Assembly: GCF_014207535.1 (NCBI RefSeq)
Contig: NZ_JACHGK010000020.1
Coordinates: 1-64,000, forward strand
Source: Bacillus benzoevorans
Lineage (GTDB): Bacteria; Bacillota; Bacilli; Bacillales; Cytobacillaceae
Direction: 5' to 3'
DNA length: 64,000 nt
In this document: piece after piece, positions 8,770 through 16,975 of the stretch
Numbering within the stretch: the stretch's first letter is position 1
Layout: each line of letters begins with the position of its first letter
The notes under the pieces: model-generated
Databases searched by the model: none
What the model was told of the DNA's origin: nothing
The model's input: only the letters and a program-made list of their open reading frames with translations
Program-made: the position numbers and the translations under genes

Positions 8770-8802
8770 ACAAGGGACTTCTGTAAGCCAGAAGTCCCTT
8801 GT
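8770..8802 (-). terminator. Terminator after dctB
   Basis: ACAAGGGACTTCTG and CAGAAGTCCCTTGT form a perfect 14-bp stem just past the dctB stop, with a moderately T-rich distal flank on the minus strand. Confidence 0.75.
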
Positions 8803-8808
8803 GAATCC

Positions 8809-9870
8809 TTAATTTTGCGAATTTTGCGCCGCCTTTTCTTTGATCGCTGTAATGAGTTCAGGGTCAGTTTCTTGTTCTACTTCACGGTACAGTGGTTTAA
8901 ATCGCTCCATCCACCTTGCTTTTGCATCAGCAGGAAGTTTATATATATGAAGGTTTTCCATTTTCCGCAATTCCTCAAGCTGAGTTTTGTTCATTTGGAC
9001 GGACATTTCCATATTCCACAGGGTTGATTCCTTCATCGCATCCTCGATCTGCGGCCTGATATCCTGCGGGAGGCTGTTCCAAAATTCCTGGTTTACAATG
9101 ACCGCATAACCCAAAACCCCATGGTTGCTTAACGTCAGATAGGGCTGATATTGATACAGTCCTTTTGAATAAATATTCGATATCGTATTTTCCTGTCCGT
9201 CCACCACCTGTTTTTCTAATGAGCTGAAAACTTCCGTGAAGGCGGTGGAAATCGGTTTAGCACCGAGGACATAGAACTGTCTTTTTAATACATGACCAGG
9301 CATGATGCGGAATGTCTCTCCTGCAAAATCCTCCGGTTCAATGAGCGGATGGCTGTTGCTTGTCATTTGTTTAAAACCGTTACTCCAAAATGCCAGCCCT
9401 TTCATTTCCCTTTCATTTAAATATCCAAGAAGCTGTTCCCCTGTTTCACCGGTAAAAACTCTTTTGATATGATCATCATCCTGAAACAGGAAGGGCAGGT
9501 CTAATACCTTCCATTGAGGTACGATATTGGTCATATTGGTAAAGCTTGGGGCAATCATCTGGACATCCCCTGCCTTTAAGGCTTCCAGCTCATCATTATC
9601 TGAATATAAAATTCCGTTTGGATATACCTGTACTTTTACACGTCCGTTTGTTTTTTCATAGACGAGCTCTGAGAACTTTTGTGCCGCTAGACCCTTTGGT
9701 GTATTTTCTGCAACAACATGGCTGAAATGAATGATGATTTGATCCTTCAGCCCGTTCTGTTCCTCATCTGCTGTGATTTTTTGCTCATGAAAAAGATAGC
9801 CGTTGTCATAGAAAATGAATAAAATTAATCCAACAATGGTCAAGATACTGGCAGTGATGAAATGTTTCAT
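8809..9870 (-). CDS. dctB: Dicarboxylate-binding protein DctB (TRAP/DctP-type solute-binding fold)
   Basis: An extracytoplasmic substrate sensor of 353 residues. The N-terminus is an uncleaved-looking anchor (MKHFITASILTIVGLILFIF) with no lipobox Cys, followed by the family fold: IIHFSHVVAENTPKGLAAQKF near 47, VQVYPNGILYSDNDELEALKAGDVQM near 80, and the ligand-pocket GETFRIMPGHVLKRQFYVLGAKP near 190. TRAP-type binding proteins normally feed a TRAP permease, but no such permease is nearby. In B. subtilis DctB instead presents dicarboxylate to the sensor DctS. It is divergent from dctS across 185 bp. Confidence 0.9.
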   Translation of the reverse strand: MKHFITASILTIVGLILFIFYDNGYLFHEQKITADEEQNGLKDQIIIHFSHVVAENTPKGLAAQKFSELVYEKTNGRVKVQVYPNGILYSDNDELEALKAGDVQMIAPSFTNMTNIVPQWKVLDLPFLFQDDDHIKRVFTGETGEQLLGYLNEREMKGLAFWSNGFKQMTSNSHPLIEPEDFAGETFRIMPGHVLKRQFYVLGAKPISTAFTEVFSSLEKQVVDGQENTISNIYSKGLYQYQPYLTLSNHGVLGYAVIVNQEFWNSLPQDIRPQIEDAMKESTLWNMEMSVQMNKTQLEELRKMENLHIYKLPADAKARWMERFKPLYREVEQETDPELITAIKEKAAQNSQN

Positions 9871-9934
9871 ACAAATACGCCCCGTTTTTAGAAGATAGAT
9901 TATTTTTATTTAACTATATCATTTTTTTTATAAA

Positions 9935-9949
9935 ATGAATCCGATTGCA
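9935..9949. promoter_or_regulatory. Candidate cre (CcpA) site between dctB and dctS
   Basis: ATGAATCCGATTGCA matches the catabolite-response consensus WTGNAANCGNWNNCW at all but one constrained position. Its place in the divergent promoter region would suit carbon catabolite repression of dicarboxylate use. A single short match, so tentative. Confidence 0.35.
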
Positions 9950-10055
9950 TGGTAATATAAAAGTAGAAAATAAAAAATATTAAGTTTTATTTAGAAAAAA
10001 ATGACAATTTAGTGACAAAGTTTAAATAAACCTCTCTGAAAGGGGTTATGCATCA

Positions 10056-11675
10056 ATGAGGGTACGACGGCTGCCGATTCAATGGAAGATGACGGGGATG
10101 ATTATTTATATTGTCTGGTTTTCCTTACTGCTCCTCGGAATCATTTTAATTGGCCAGTTTTTTCATGAAGAGGAAAACCGGTTAAAGGAAAAGGCGATGT
10201 TAACGGCTAGAACTGTTGCAGAACTGCCAAATTTAACAATGGACACCAAGGTAAACCCTGCAGCCGTTGACAGCCTATCGAAAACAGTGGAAAGAATGCG
10301 GATGATTAACGATGCTGATTACATTGTGGTTCTTGATATGGATCGTATTCGTTTAACACATCCAAATAAGGATTTGGTTGGAACCCCTTCGAGCAGTGCT
10401 GATGAAGGACCGGCTTTTACCGAGCATTCCTACACTTCTAAGGCTAAAGGGGAGATTGGCACCGTCATACGTGCATTTGTACCGATTATGAATGCTGATC
10501 ATCAGCAAATTGGCGTGGCCATTGCCGGTTATAAACTTCCGGGATTTATCGATATGATTTCTTCTCTGAGAAGCCAGCTGTTTCTAACTGCCGGCATTGC
10601 CTTAGCCTTTAGTGCCTGGGGAGCTTGGCTGTTGGCACGGCATATTAAAAGGCAGATGTTTAAGCTGGAACCGGATGAAATTGCCCAATTATTAGTGGAG
10701 CGGACCGAAACGTTTAATGCGATGCATGAAGCGATTATTGCGATTGATAATAATGGGGTCATTACGATTTTTAACCGTAAGGCGAAGGAGATTCTCGGGA
10801 TTGAAGAAGATGTCATCGGCAGAAGAATTGTCGATGTGCTGCCTGATACGCATTTGCTGGAGATATTAGAGATTGACAAACCGATTTATAATAAAGATTT
10901 GCATATTCGAAATTTGGCTATTCTCAGCAACCGCATTCCAATTAAAGTCGAAGGAAAAACAGTAGGGGCCATTGCTATTTTTCAGGATCGGACAGAAGTA
11001 AATAAATTAGCTGAAGAGCTGACAGGTGTTAAAGCGTTTGTCAGCGCACTCAGGGTTCAGAATCATGAACATATGAATAAACTCCATACGATTGCCGGCT
11101 TGATTCAACTTGGAAATAAAGAGGCGGCGCTAAAATATGTTTTTGATATTACGGAAGAACAAGGAGAACTGACCCGCTTTTTAAGTGAGCATATAAAGAA
11201 TGACAGTCTCACAGGACTGCTGCTGAGTAAAGTAAGCCGGGGAAAAGAACTGGGAATCCATGTCGAGATAGACCGTCATAGTTTTATGAAAAGTTTTCCG
11301 CAGAGGATGGATCACCATGATTTTGTTCTGATACTCGGTAATTTAATTGAGAATGCTTTTGATTCTTTTAAAAATCAGCTAGAAAAAGAAAAGGAAATCT
11401 ATATCAGCATTCAGCAAACGGAAAAAGTCTTTGCTATTTTGGTAGAGGATAACGGCTGCGGAATTCCGAATGACGCGGTTCAGTTCATATTTAATGAAGG
11501 TTATTCATCAAAATCTTCATCGGGAAGAGGGATTGGGCTTTATATGGTTAAACAGATTGTGGAGAAAGGGAATGGCGCCATTCAGGTAGATTCCACAGTC
11601 GATATCGGAACATCTTTCTCGATCACGTTTGAAATGGGGGATGAAAGTGATCAAGGTAGTGTTAATAGAGGATGA
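10056..11675 (+). CDS. dctS: Dicarboxylate sensor histidine kinase DctS (CitA/DcuS family)
   Basis: A 539-residue membrane sensor. It has a first membrane helix at about 14-34, an extracytoplasmic PAS-like (sCache) domain to about 170, a second helix at about 173-194, a cytoplasmic PAS domain at about 215-325, then the SpoB-type dimerisation helix with the phosphoacceptor region RVQNHEHMNKLHTI (His337/His339), and an HATPase_c domain with NLIENAFDSF, VEDNGCGIP and SGRGIGLYMVKQIV. It senses C4-dicarboxylates, probably with DctB, and phosphorylates DctR. The ribosome site AAAGGGG lies upstream of the ATG. It overlaps dctR by 29 bp, indicating translational coupling. Confidence 0.92.
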   Translation: MRVRRLPIQWKMTGMIIYIVWFSLLLLGIILIGQFFHEEENRLKEKAMLTARTVAELPNLTMDTKVNPAAVDSLSKTVERMRMINDADYIVVLDMDRIRLTHPNKDLVGTPSSSADEGPAFTEHSYTSKAKGEIGTVIRAFVPIMNADHQQIGVAIAGYKLPGFIDMISSLRSQLFLTAGIALAFSAWGAWLLARHIKRQMFKLEPDEIAQLLVERTETFNAMHEAIIAIDNNGVITIFNRKAKEILGIEEDVIGRRIVDVLPDTHLLEILEIDKPIYNKDLHIRNLAILSNRIPIKVEGKTVGAIAIFQDRTEVNKLAEELTGVKAFVSALRVQNHEHMNKLHTIAGLIQLGNKEAALKYVFDITEEQGELTRFLSEHIKNDSLTGLLLSKVSRGKELGIHVEIDRHSFMKSFPQRMDHHDFVLILGNLIENAFDSFKNQLEKEKEIYISIQQTEKVFAILVEDNGCGIPNDAVQFIFNEGYSSKSSSGRGIGLYMVKQIVEKGNGAIQVDSTVDIGTSFSITFEMGDESDQGSVNRG

Positions 11676-12321
11676 TTTAATGGTTCAGGAGGTAAACCGG
11701 CAGTTTGTCGATAATGTTCCGGGATTTCATGTCATCGGCCTGGCGGGAACCGGTACAGAAGGGCTTAATCTGATTCGGGAATTAAAACCAGACCTTGCCC
11801 TCATTGACGTGTATATGCCGGATCAGGACGGGCTGGAGACGCTATATAAAATTAGAAGAGAAGCACATAAGGTGGATATTATTGCGATTACCGCCGCTAG
11901 CGATATCGAGACGATTCGTGGGTTTATTCAGCAGGGAGCCTTTGATTACATCGTAAAACCGTTTAAATTTGACCGGATAAAAAAGTCACTCGAGAAATAC
12001 CGATTATTCCGCAGCCAATTGCAAGAGAAGGCTACGATGTCCCAGCAGGAATTAGATGAGATCTTCTTCCAAAAGGATGAGACGGAAGAAATAACGCTGC
12101 CAAAAGGGCTGAATCAGCATACGCTGGAGAAAGTGACAGCCTTTTTAGCCAAATGCACGGAGCCGCTTTCTGCTGACAGTGTTGCAGAAGGAATCGGACT
12201 GGCACGGGTGACAGTCCGCAGATATCTAGATTATCTTGAAAAATGCGGGCTTGTTGAAATGGACATCCATTACGGCGGCATCGGCCGCCCGATCAACCAG
12301 TACTTATTGAGAAAAAGATAA
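11647..12321 (+). CDS. dctR: Response regulator DctR (CitB family)
   Basis: Transcription activator for dicarboxylate uptake. It has a receiver domain with acidic pair D9-D10, phospho-acceptor D54 in LIDVYMP, Thr in IAITAAS and Lys in YIVKPF. The C-terminal HTH runs from about residue 155 (SADSVAEGIGLARVTVRRYLDYLEKCGLVE). I chose the GTG at 11647 because it gives the family start MIKVVLIEDD and puts GGGGG at correct spacing; the ATG at 11641 lies directly on that ribosome site. The product is 224 residues, close to the 226 of B. subtilis DctR. Expected targets are dctP and possibly dctB across the divergent region. Confidence 0.9.
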   Translation: MIKVVLIEDDLMVQEVNRQFVDNVPGFHVIGLAGTGTEGLNLIRELKPDLALIDVYMPDQDGLETLYKIRREAHKVDIIAITAASDIETIRGFIQQGAFDYIVKPFKFDRIKKSLEKYRLFRSQLQEKATMSQQELDEIFFQKDETEEITLPKGLNQHTLEKVTAFLAKCTEPLSADSVAEGIGLARVTVRRYLDYLEKCGLVEMDIHYGGIGRPINQYLLRKR

Positions 12322-12333
12322 AACTGGAAAACT

Positions 12334-12346
12334 GGTGCCTGGCACC
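12334..12346. repeat. GGTGCCTGGCACC palindrome (dispersed repeat copy)
   Basis: A perfect palindrome right after dctR, followed by an A tract and TGGACATT. Copies with the same palindrome plus GACAAATGTCCATAT occur at 22460, 49807 and, split by an insertion sequence, 49844/51775. Confidence 0.8.
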
Positions 12347-12351
12347 AAAAA

Positions 12352-12774
12352 TGGACATTAACATTTGATTACGAAATTTTTGCAGCCGGCGGAAAACAAA
12401 GCGGATTCAGTGCGCCTGATAACTTAACATTCGATACTCAGGGGAATCTTTGGACAGTTACGGATATTTCTTCTAGCAAGCTGAATGGCGGCATTTATAA
12501 GCACTTTAAAAACAATGGGATGTTTGTCATTCCGACAATGCCAAACAAAAATATTAAAGAAGACGAAGTAGGCGCAGCATACCAATTTGCTTCTGCACCT
12601 AAAGAAGCAGAGATGACCGGACCATGCTTTACACCGGATGAGACGACCCTATTCTTATCTGTTTAGCATCCTGGTGAAGAAACAGAGGATATCAACAAAC
12701 CGACAAGCATGTGGCCGCATCGTAAAGGCGACAACATCCCAAGACCGGCAGTATTAGCCATTACTGGATTCTAA
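12352..12774 (+). pseudogene. C-terminal remnant of a PhoX-family (DUF839) alkaline phosphatase
   Basis: Reading the frame from 12352 gives about 140 residues with PhoX-type C-terminal text: FSAPDNLTFDTQGNLWTVTD, MTGPCFTPDETTLFLSV, HPGEETEDINKPTSMWP and PRPAVLAITGF before a natural TAA at 12772. There is no start codon with a ribosome site, the first several hundred residues are missing, and a TAG at 12664-12666 replaces the expected Gln in SVQHPGE. The remaining sequence is otherwise in frame. The left edge coincides with the GGTGCCTGGCACC repeat, suggesting a deletion joined at that palindrome. The intact protein would be a secreted, Ca/Fe-dependent phosphatase. Confidence 0.8.
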
Positions 12775-12808
12775 AAAAAGTTCATCTCCTTGATGAGCTT
12801 CTTTTTTG
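12775..12808 (+). terminator. Terminator of the PhoX remnant
   Basis: AAAAAGTTCATC pairs with GATGAGCTTC around TCCTT, then a run of T. The surviving terminator of the lost phosphatase gene now serves dctSR. Confidence 0.75.
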
Positions 12809-12914
12809 TCCTCAATTGTTTGTTCATATGAGAAGAATATAGCTTTTAATGGCAAAATTTTGATACTATAATAAGCATATATCAAAACAATCAAATTTGT
12901 TTAAGGAGAAATTA

Positions 12915-14066
12915 ATGACAGAACAACTTATCACGCAATTAAAGCCCTCAATCCAACAGGTATGGGAAGAGGCAGGTTTTGCCCGTCCAACATCGATTCA
13001 GTCATTCGCGATTCCGGCTATTCTTGATAAAAAAGACATTATTGCCCAGTCACCGACAGGCACAGGAAAAACATTGGCCTATTTGCTTCCTGTATTAAAT
13101 GCCATTGACCCAGAAAAACTAAATGTTCAAGCGGTTATCCTAGCCTCTTCACAGGAGCTTGTGATGCAAATTCTCTCTGAAATTCAAAAATGGGCAGAAG
13201 GCAGCGGGATTCGCAGTGCATCGTTTATCGGCGGGGCAAACGTGAAACGGCAATTGGAAAAATTAAAAAAGCATCCGCATATCGCGGCCGGTACCCCAGG
13301 CAGGATTAATGAACTGATTAAACAAAAGAAATTAAAAATGCATGAAGTCAAAACCGTTGTTCTCGATGAAGGAGATCAATTATTAGTCCCTGAGCACACA
13401 GATACGATTAAACAAATTATCAAATCAACATTAAGCGATCGCCAGGTTGTCCTCTTTTCGGCGACTCTGCCGGAGCATACAGTCAAGCTTGCAGAAGAAC
13501 TGACGAACGGCGCTGAGATTATTTCTGTGCAAAAGGATGAAACCATTGAAGCAGCAAAGGTTGAGCATATTTATTTTCAAAGCGAGGCGCGGGACAAAAT
13601 AAAGCTTCTTGAAAAAGTATCCCGCCTGCCTTCCGTAAAAGCACTTGTTTTTGTCAAAGATATCGGGAATTTAACCGTTATATTTGAAAAGCTGCAATAT
13701 AAACAAATTAAAACCAGTCTGCTGCACAGCGATTTAAATAAAATGGAGCGGCAAAAATCGCTGCGCCTATTCCGACAGGGAAAAACACCGATGCTGCTGG
13801 CAACCGATGTAGCGGCACGCGGGCTTGATATACAAGGGATTACCCATGTTGTCCACTTTGATTTTCCGAAGGACCTGAATCAATATGTTCATCGTTCAGG
13901 ACGTACTGGTCGTTTTGGTGCAGCCGGCAGCGTTATTTCGCTCGTGACGGAAAGAGAAGAACGCGAATTAAAAAAATATGCCCGGGAACTGGGAATTGAG
14001 GTTGAACTCAAAAGGTTCCATTCAGGCGATATAGTTGATGCCGCACAAAATACATCAGCAAACTGA
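12915..14066 (+). CDS. yfmL: DEAD-box RNA helicase, YfmL type
   Basis: ATP-dependent RNA unwinding enzyme. B. subtilis YfmL acts in large ribosomal subunit assembly and cold growth. It has 383 residues from the ATG at 12915, which has AAGGAG 6 nt before it; the upstream TTG at 12897 is not needed. Motifs in order: Q motif near 24 (ARPTSIQ), Walker A SPTGTGKT near 52, GTPGR near 135, DEGD near 155 as the DEAD box (Gly in the variable third position), SAT, then helicase-C motifs ATDVAARGLDIQG and HRSGRTGR. The C-terminal tail is short and lacks an extra RNA-binding domain. Confidence 0.93.
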   Translation: MTEQLITQLKPSIQQVWEEAGFARPTSIQSFAIPAILDKKDIIAQSPTGTGKTLAYLLPVLNAIDPEKLNVQAVILASSQELVMQILSEIQKWAEGSGIRSASFIGGANVKRQLEKLKKHPHIAAGTPGRINELIKQKKLKMHEVKTVVLDEGDQLLVPEHTDTIKQIIKSTLSDRQVVLFSATLPEHTVKLAEELTNGAEIISVQKDETIEAAKVEHIYFQSEARDKIKLLEKVSRLPSVKALVFVKDIGNLTVIFEKLQYKQIKTSLLHSDLNKMERQKSLRLFRQGKTPMLLATDVAARGLDIQGITHVVHFDFPKDLNQYVHRSGRTGRFGAAGSVISLVTEREERELKKYARELGIEVELKRFHSGDIVDAAQNTSAN

Positions 14067-14072
14067 CAGACT

Positions 14073-14104
14073 AAAGCGCTGGGTGCCGTTCCCCAGCGCT
14101 TTTT
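14073..14104 (+). terminator. Terminator after the helicase
   Basis: AAAGCGCTGGG and CCCAGCGCTTT form a GC-rich stem followed by TTTT. Confidence 0.88.
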
Positions 14105-14240
14105 CATACTGTAAGCCGAGTCAGTCTGTTAAGGGCATAATGGGTATAAGAAAGGCGGATTTACTTATACTATCACTGTAAGAAGTGAGCGCATCGGGAA
14201 AAACTGATGGCTCTAATGATAAAAGGGAGCAGTGATATCA

Positions 14241-14375
14241 ATGGGCAGAACAAAAAGAGGAAATGCAAATGCACAGCGTAATAAAAATAAAAAGCGGGGA
14301 CAGCGTGTAAGCGAAGAGTTGGTTGAATTTACAACCGGGGCTAAGGAAAGAAAGGACCAGCCGATTATTGAGTAA
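14241..14375 (+). CDS. Small basic hypothetical protein, 44 residues
   Basis: ATG at 14241 with GGGAG about 11 nt upstream; the product begins MGRTKRGNANAQRNKNKK and ends KERKDQPIIE. The N-terminal half is very rich in Asn, Lys and Arg and the C-terminal half is acidic, resembling the many small hydrophilic proteins of spore formers. It is isolated between two terminators and its own stop codon lies inside the following hairpin. I do not recognise the family; a small acid-soluble spore protein role is only a guess. Confidence 0.6.
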   Translation: MGRTKRGNANAQRNKNKKRGQRVSEELVEFTTGAKERKDQPIIE

Positions 14376-14387
14376 AAGGCTGGTCCT
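14353..14387 (+). terminator. Hairpin overlapping the small gene's stop
   Basis: AGGACCAGCC and GGCTGGTCCT pair perfectly across the TAA, with only a weak T-rich tail. Confidence 0.5.
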
Positions 14388-14428
14388 ATTACGCTCCAAT
14401 ATTCACATACAAATAGCTTCTTCTACTT

Positions 14429-14461
14429 GGGCACACCATTTACATAAGGTGTGTCTTTTTT
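14429..14461 (+). terminator. Second terminator-like hairpin
   Basis: GGCACACC and GGTGTGTC arms followed by TTTTTTT. Probably the effective stop for rightward transcription. Confidence 0.65.
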
Positions 14462-14497
14462 ATCGAGATTGAGCTGTGTGCCACAAAATCAGAAACA

Positions 14498-14983
14498 CTA
14501 AGATACTAGATAAGATGGAATACCGGCTGCTAAATATTCTTTTATTTTTACCTTTGCAAATTGAAAGGCGTCGATTTCGGTTAATCGTTCTTTATAGGGG
14601 AGTTTTTTATCTGTTTCAAAGTGATGTCTGAATCCAGGGTCAAGGTCCTGCATCACATGGCGGAGTTCATGAAACAGTGTCTCCATTAACGGAATAAATT
14701 CCTCAAATTTAAAGATAAAAACAATCCCTAATTCTCTCCAATAAATCCCGGAAGCAAAGCGCAAATACTCATCTTCATCTTCTCCTAAATCAGAGATAAT
14801 TTTGTTTGCTTCAAGAATGGAACAAAAAACAACTGGAATATCGATCTTAGTCCCTAAATGTTTAAAAGTAGAATGGTAAACAGATTTTAGATTCCAAGAA
14901 AAGTCCTTATCTAAGGCGTACCATTGCTTATGCTGCTGGACAATTACGCGTTTCTCGAGAACGTGCTGCAAAGTGATTGACAA
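14498..14983 (-). CDS. HExxH-containing protein, DUF3920-like
   Basis: A 161-residue soluble protein carrying METLFHELRHVMQDLDPGFRHH, whose HELRH is a zinc-metallopeptidase HExxH motif at about residues 105-109; a Glu further on (RLTEIDAFQFA) could be the third ligand. The architecture, small with an HExxH in the second half, matches a Bacillus family I recall as DUF3920. Its substrate is unknown. There is no signal peptide. Monocistronic on the minus strand with no clear partner. Confidence 0.75.
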   Translation of the reverse strand: MSITLQHVLEKRVIVQQHKQWYALDKDFSWNLKSVYHSTFKHLGTKIDIPVVFCSILEANKIISDLGEDEDEYLRFASGIYWRELGIVFIFKFEEFIPLMETLFHELRHVMQDLDPGFRHHFETDKKLPYKERLTEIDAFQFAKVKIKEYLAAGIPSYLVS

Positions 14984-15182
14984 TTCATGATCCCCCGTTC
15001 TTGTTAGAAATGTAATTTCTATAGGATATGAGCAAAGAATGCTTATTTATACCATTGACATATTTCGCCAAAATTCGTCATTGTGAACCCATTTTAGTAA
15101 AAAAAATTTAAAGAGTAAAATGATAGTTTATTACCTAAATTCTTTATTTTCTGTTATCCGCACAATTTGGTTTATTGTAAGT

Positions 15183-15229
15183 GAAAAGGAGCAAACTCGG
15201 TGTTGTTCGTAACCGATTTTGCTCCTTTC
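15183..15229. terminator. Long terminator after the Rieske oxidoreductase
   Basis: GAAAAGGAGCAAACTCGGT pairs with ACCGATTTTGCTCCTTTC, a stem of nearly 20 bp with T-rich flanks, directly past the minus-strand gene. Confidence 0.85.
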
Positions 15230-15232
15230 TTA

Positions 15233-16762
15233 TTAAAAGTCTATTTTTTTCAAAGGTTTGTGGGTCGGTCCGTCCAACACTTCGCCGTCAATGGAATAAC
15301 GTGAACCATGGCACGGGCAGTCCCATGTTCTCTCACCGTGATTCCATTCGCATTCACAGCCAAGATGGGTGCAAGTCGTATCCACAATATGGAGAATGCC
15401 TTCGGTATCCTTATAAGCCCCGGCCCGCTTACCGTTCACCATCACAACGGCACCTTCATCATGGTGTAAATCATTTGGATCCTTCCCTACATATTCCAAT
15501 TTCCCTTTAAGAAGATGACCGGCAACATCTGCATTAATCGTAATCAGTTTTTTGATGCTTGGGTCTGCTTTGAAGTGCCGTGTGGGTGAAAATAACTTCT
15601 GATACGGATTTTCTTTTTCCAGAATCATATCAGACAAGAGTCTTGCTGCCGTCGTTCCGTTTGTCATGCCCCATTTTCTGAAGCCGGTCGCAGTGAGAAT
15701 CCGGGGATTATCGGCGGTAATTTCGCCGATATAGGGAAGCTTATCGATCGTGATTAAGTCCTGAGTGCTCCAGCGGTATTTGTATTCCTCGATCCCGAAA
15801 TGAACATCAGCGAATGATTCAAGGGCTAAATAATGCAGCAATGTGTCCGGTCCCTGCCCCGTCTTATGGCTTTCCCCGCCAACGATCATTAACGGTTCCC
15901 CGTTAACAGGTGTATATCTTAAAGAACGGCTTGGTTCATCAACGCTCAAATACATGCCGCCCGGATAATCCTTCTTTGCCTTTATTCCAATCGCATAGGA
16001 ACGTTCCGCATACATTCGTGTAAAATACATACCTTTTTTATCGAAAAAAGGAAAATGAGAAGCCATGATTAAATATTTGCAGGATACTCGATGCCCGTCC
16101 CGGGTCATAACCGTCGGTGTGTCGCCTTCTTCAATATCAATCGCAGTCGTGTTTTCAAAAATAAGACCACCGGCAGCAATAAAGTCCTTTGCTAGCGTTT
16201 TTAGGTATTTTAACGGGTGAAACTGTGCCTGCTCCTTCATCACAAGAGCACCTGTGATCGGAATATCAAAAGGAATGGATGACACATGATTACCATTGAT
16301 ATGTAATCTTTGATAGGCTTCATTCTCTTTCTCTATTTTGTCGGCATATTCATCTGTGATCGCGTAAAGATAAGCATCTTCTTTACTAAAATCACAATCA
16401 ATTCCCTTTTCCTGAATCATTTTTATGATGAATTGCAGTGAATCGTCAGCAGACTGATAATACAATCTTGCTTGCTCCTCACCAAAATGATGAATGAGTT
16501 CATCATAAATCAAGTTGTGCTGAGCCGTTATTTTTGCTGTTGTATGCCCGGTCGTTCCATTTAGGATATTTCCTGCTTCAAGAATAGCAACATGTAAACC
16601 TTCCTGCTTTAATAAAAAACCAGCGGTAATCCCTGTAATGCCGCCTCCGACAATCGCAACATCGACGGCCAGGTTTTGTGTCAGTTTTTCAAACGAAGGG
16701 AAGGTTATCTCCCGCCAATATGGTTCAGGAAATTGCGGCATTTGATTTGCAGAAGCTGCCAT
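15233..16762 (-). CDS. yhfW: FAD-dependent oxidoreductase with C-terminal Rieske domain, YhfW
   Basis: A 509-residue fusion identical in length to B. subtilis YhfW. The N-terminal DAO-type FAD domain shows VAIVGGGITGITAGFLL at about 34-50 and ends near residue 390. The C-terminal Rieske [2Fe-2S] domain carries CTHLGCECEW and WDCPCHGSRYS, the two Cys-x-His and Cys-x2-His ligand pairs, and ends close to the C-terminus. The start has GGAGGTACAACC upstream. The substrate is not known; the domain pair implies electron transfer from an amine or similar donor through the flavin to the cluster. Monocistronic. Confidence 0.93.
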   Translation of the reverse strand: MAASANQMPQFPEPYWREITFPSFEKLTQNLAVDVAIVGGGITGITAGFLLKQEGLHVAILEAGNILNGTTGHTTAKITAQHNLIYDELIHHFGEEQARLYYQSADDSLQFIIKMIQEKGIDCDFSKEDAYLYAITDEYADKIEKENEAYQRLHINGNHVSSIPFDIPITGALVMKEQAQFHPLKYLKTLAKDFIAAGGLIFENTTAIDIEEGDTPTVMTRDGHRVSCKYLIMASHFPFFDKKGMYFTRMYAERSYAIGIKAKKDYPGGMYLSVDEPSRSLRYTPVNGEPLMIVGGESHKTGQGPDTLLHYLALESFADVHFGIEEYKYRWSTQDLITIDKLPYIGEITADNPRILTATGFRKWGMTNGTTAARLLSDMILEKENPYQKLFSPTRHFKADPSIKKLITINADVAGHLLKGKLEYVGKDPNDLHHDEGAVVMVNGKRAGAYKDTEGILHIVDTTCTHLGCECEWNHGERTWDCPCHGSRYSIDGEVLDGPTHKPLKKIDF

Positions 16763-16975
16763 GGTTGTACCTCCTCTGTAGTTTTAAATCATGCATAATT
16801 TTTCCAACCCCTATAGTAACTATACAAGTTTATTTCAATGGATAGTTTTTGGATAAAATTTCATATACATGACAAACTAAAGGAAGAACTTTGATTTTCT
16901 TTGAAGTTAGCAGGATGGGGAAAAGATGAGCAAATTCAGGTGCATCCATCCATGCTTTAAAGGGAGAATGCGTTT

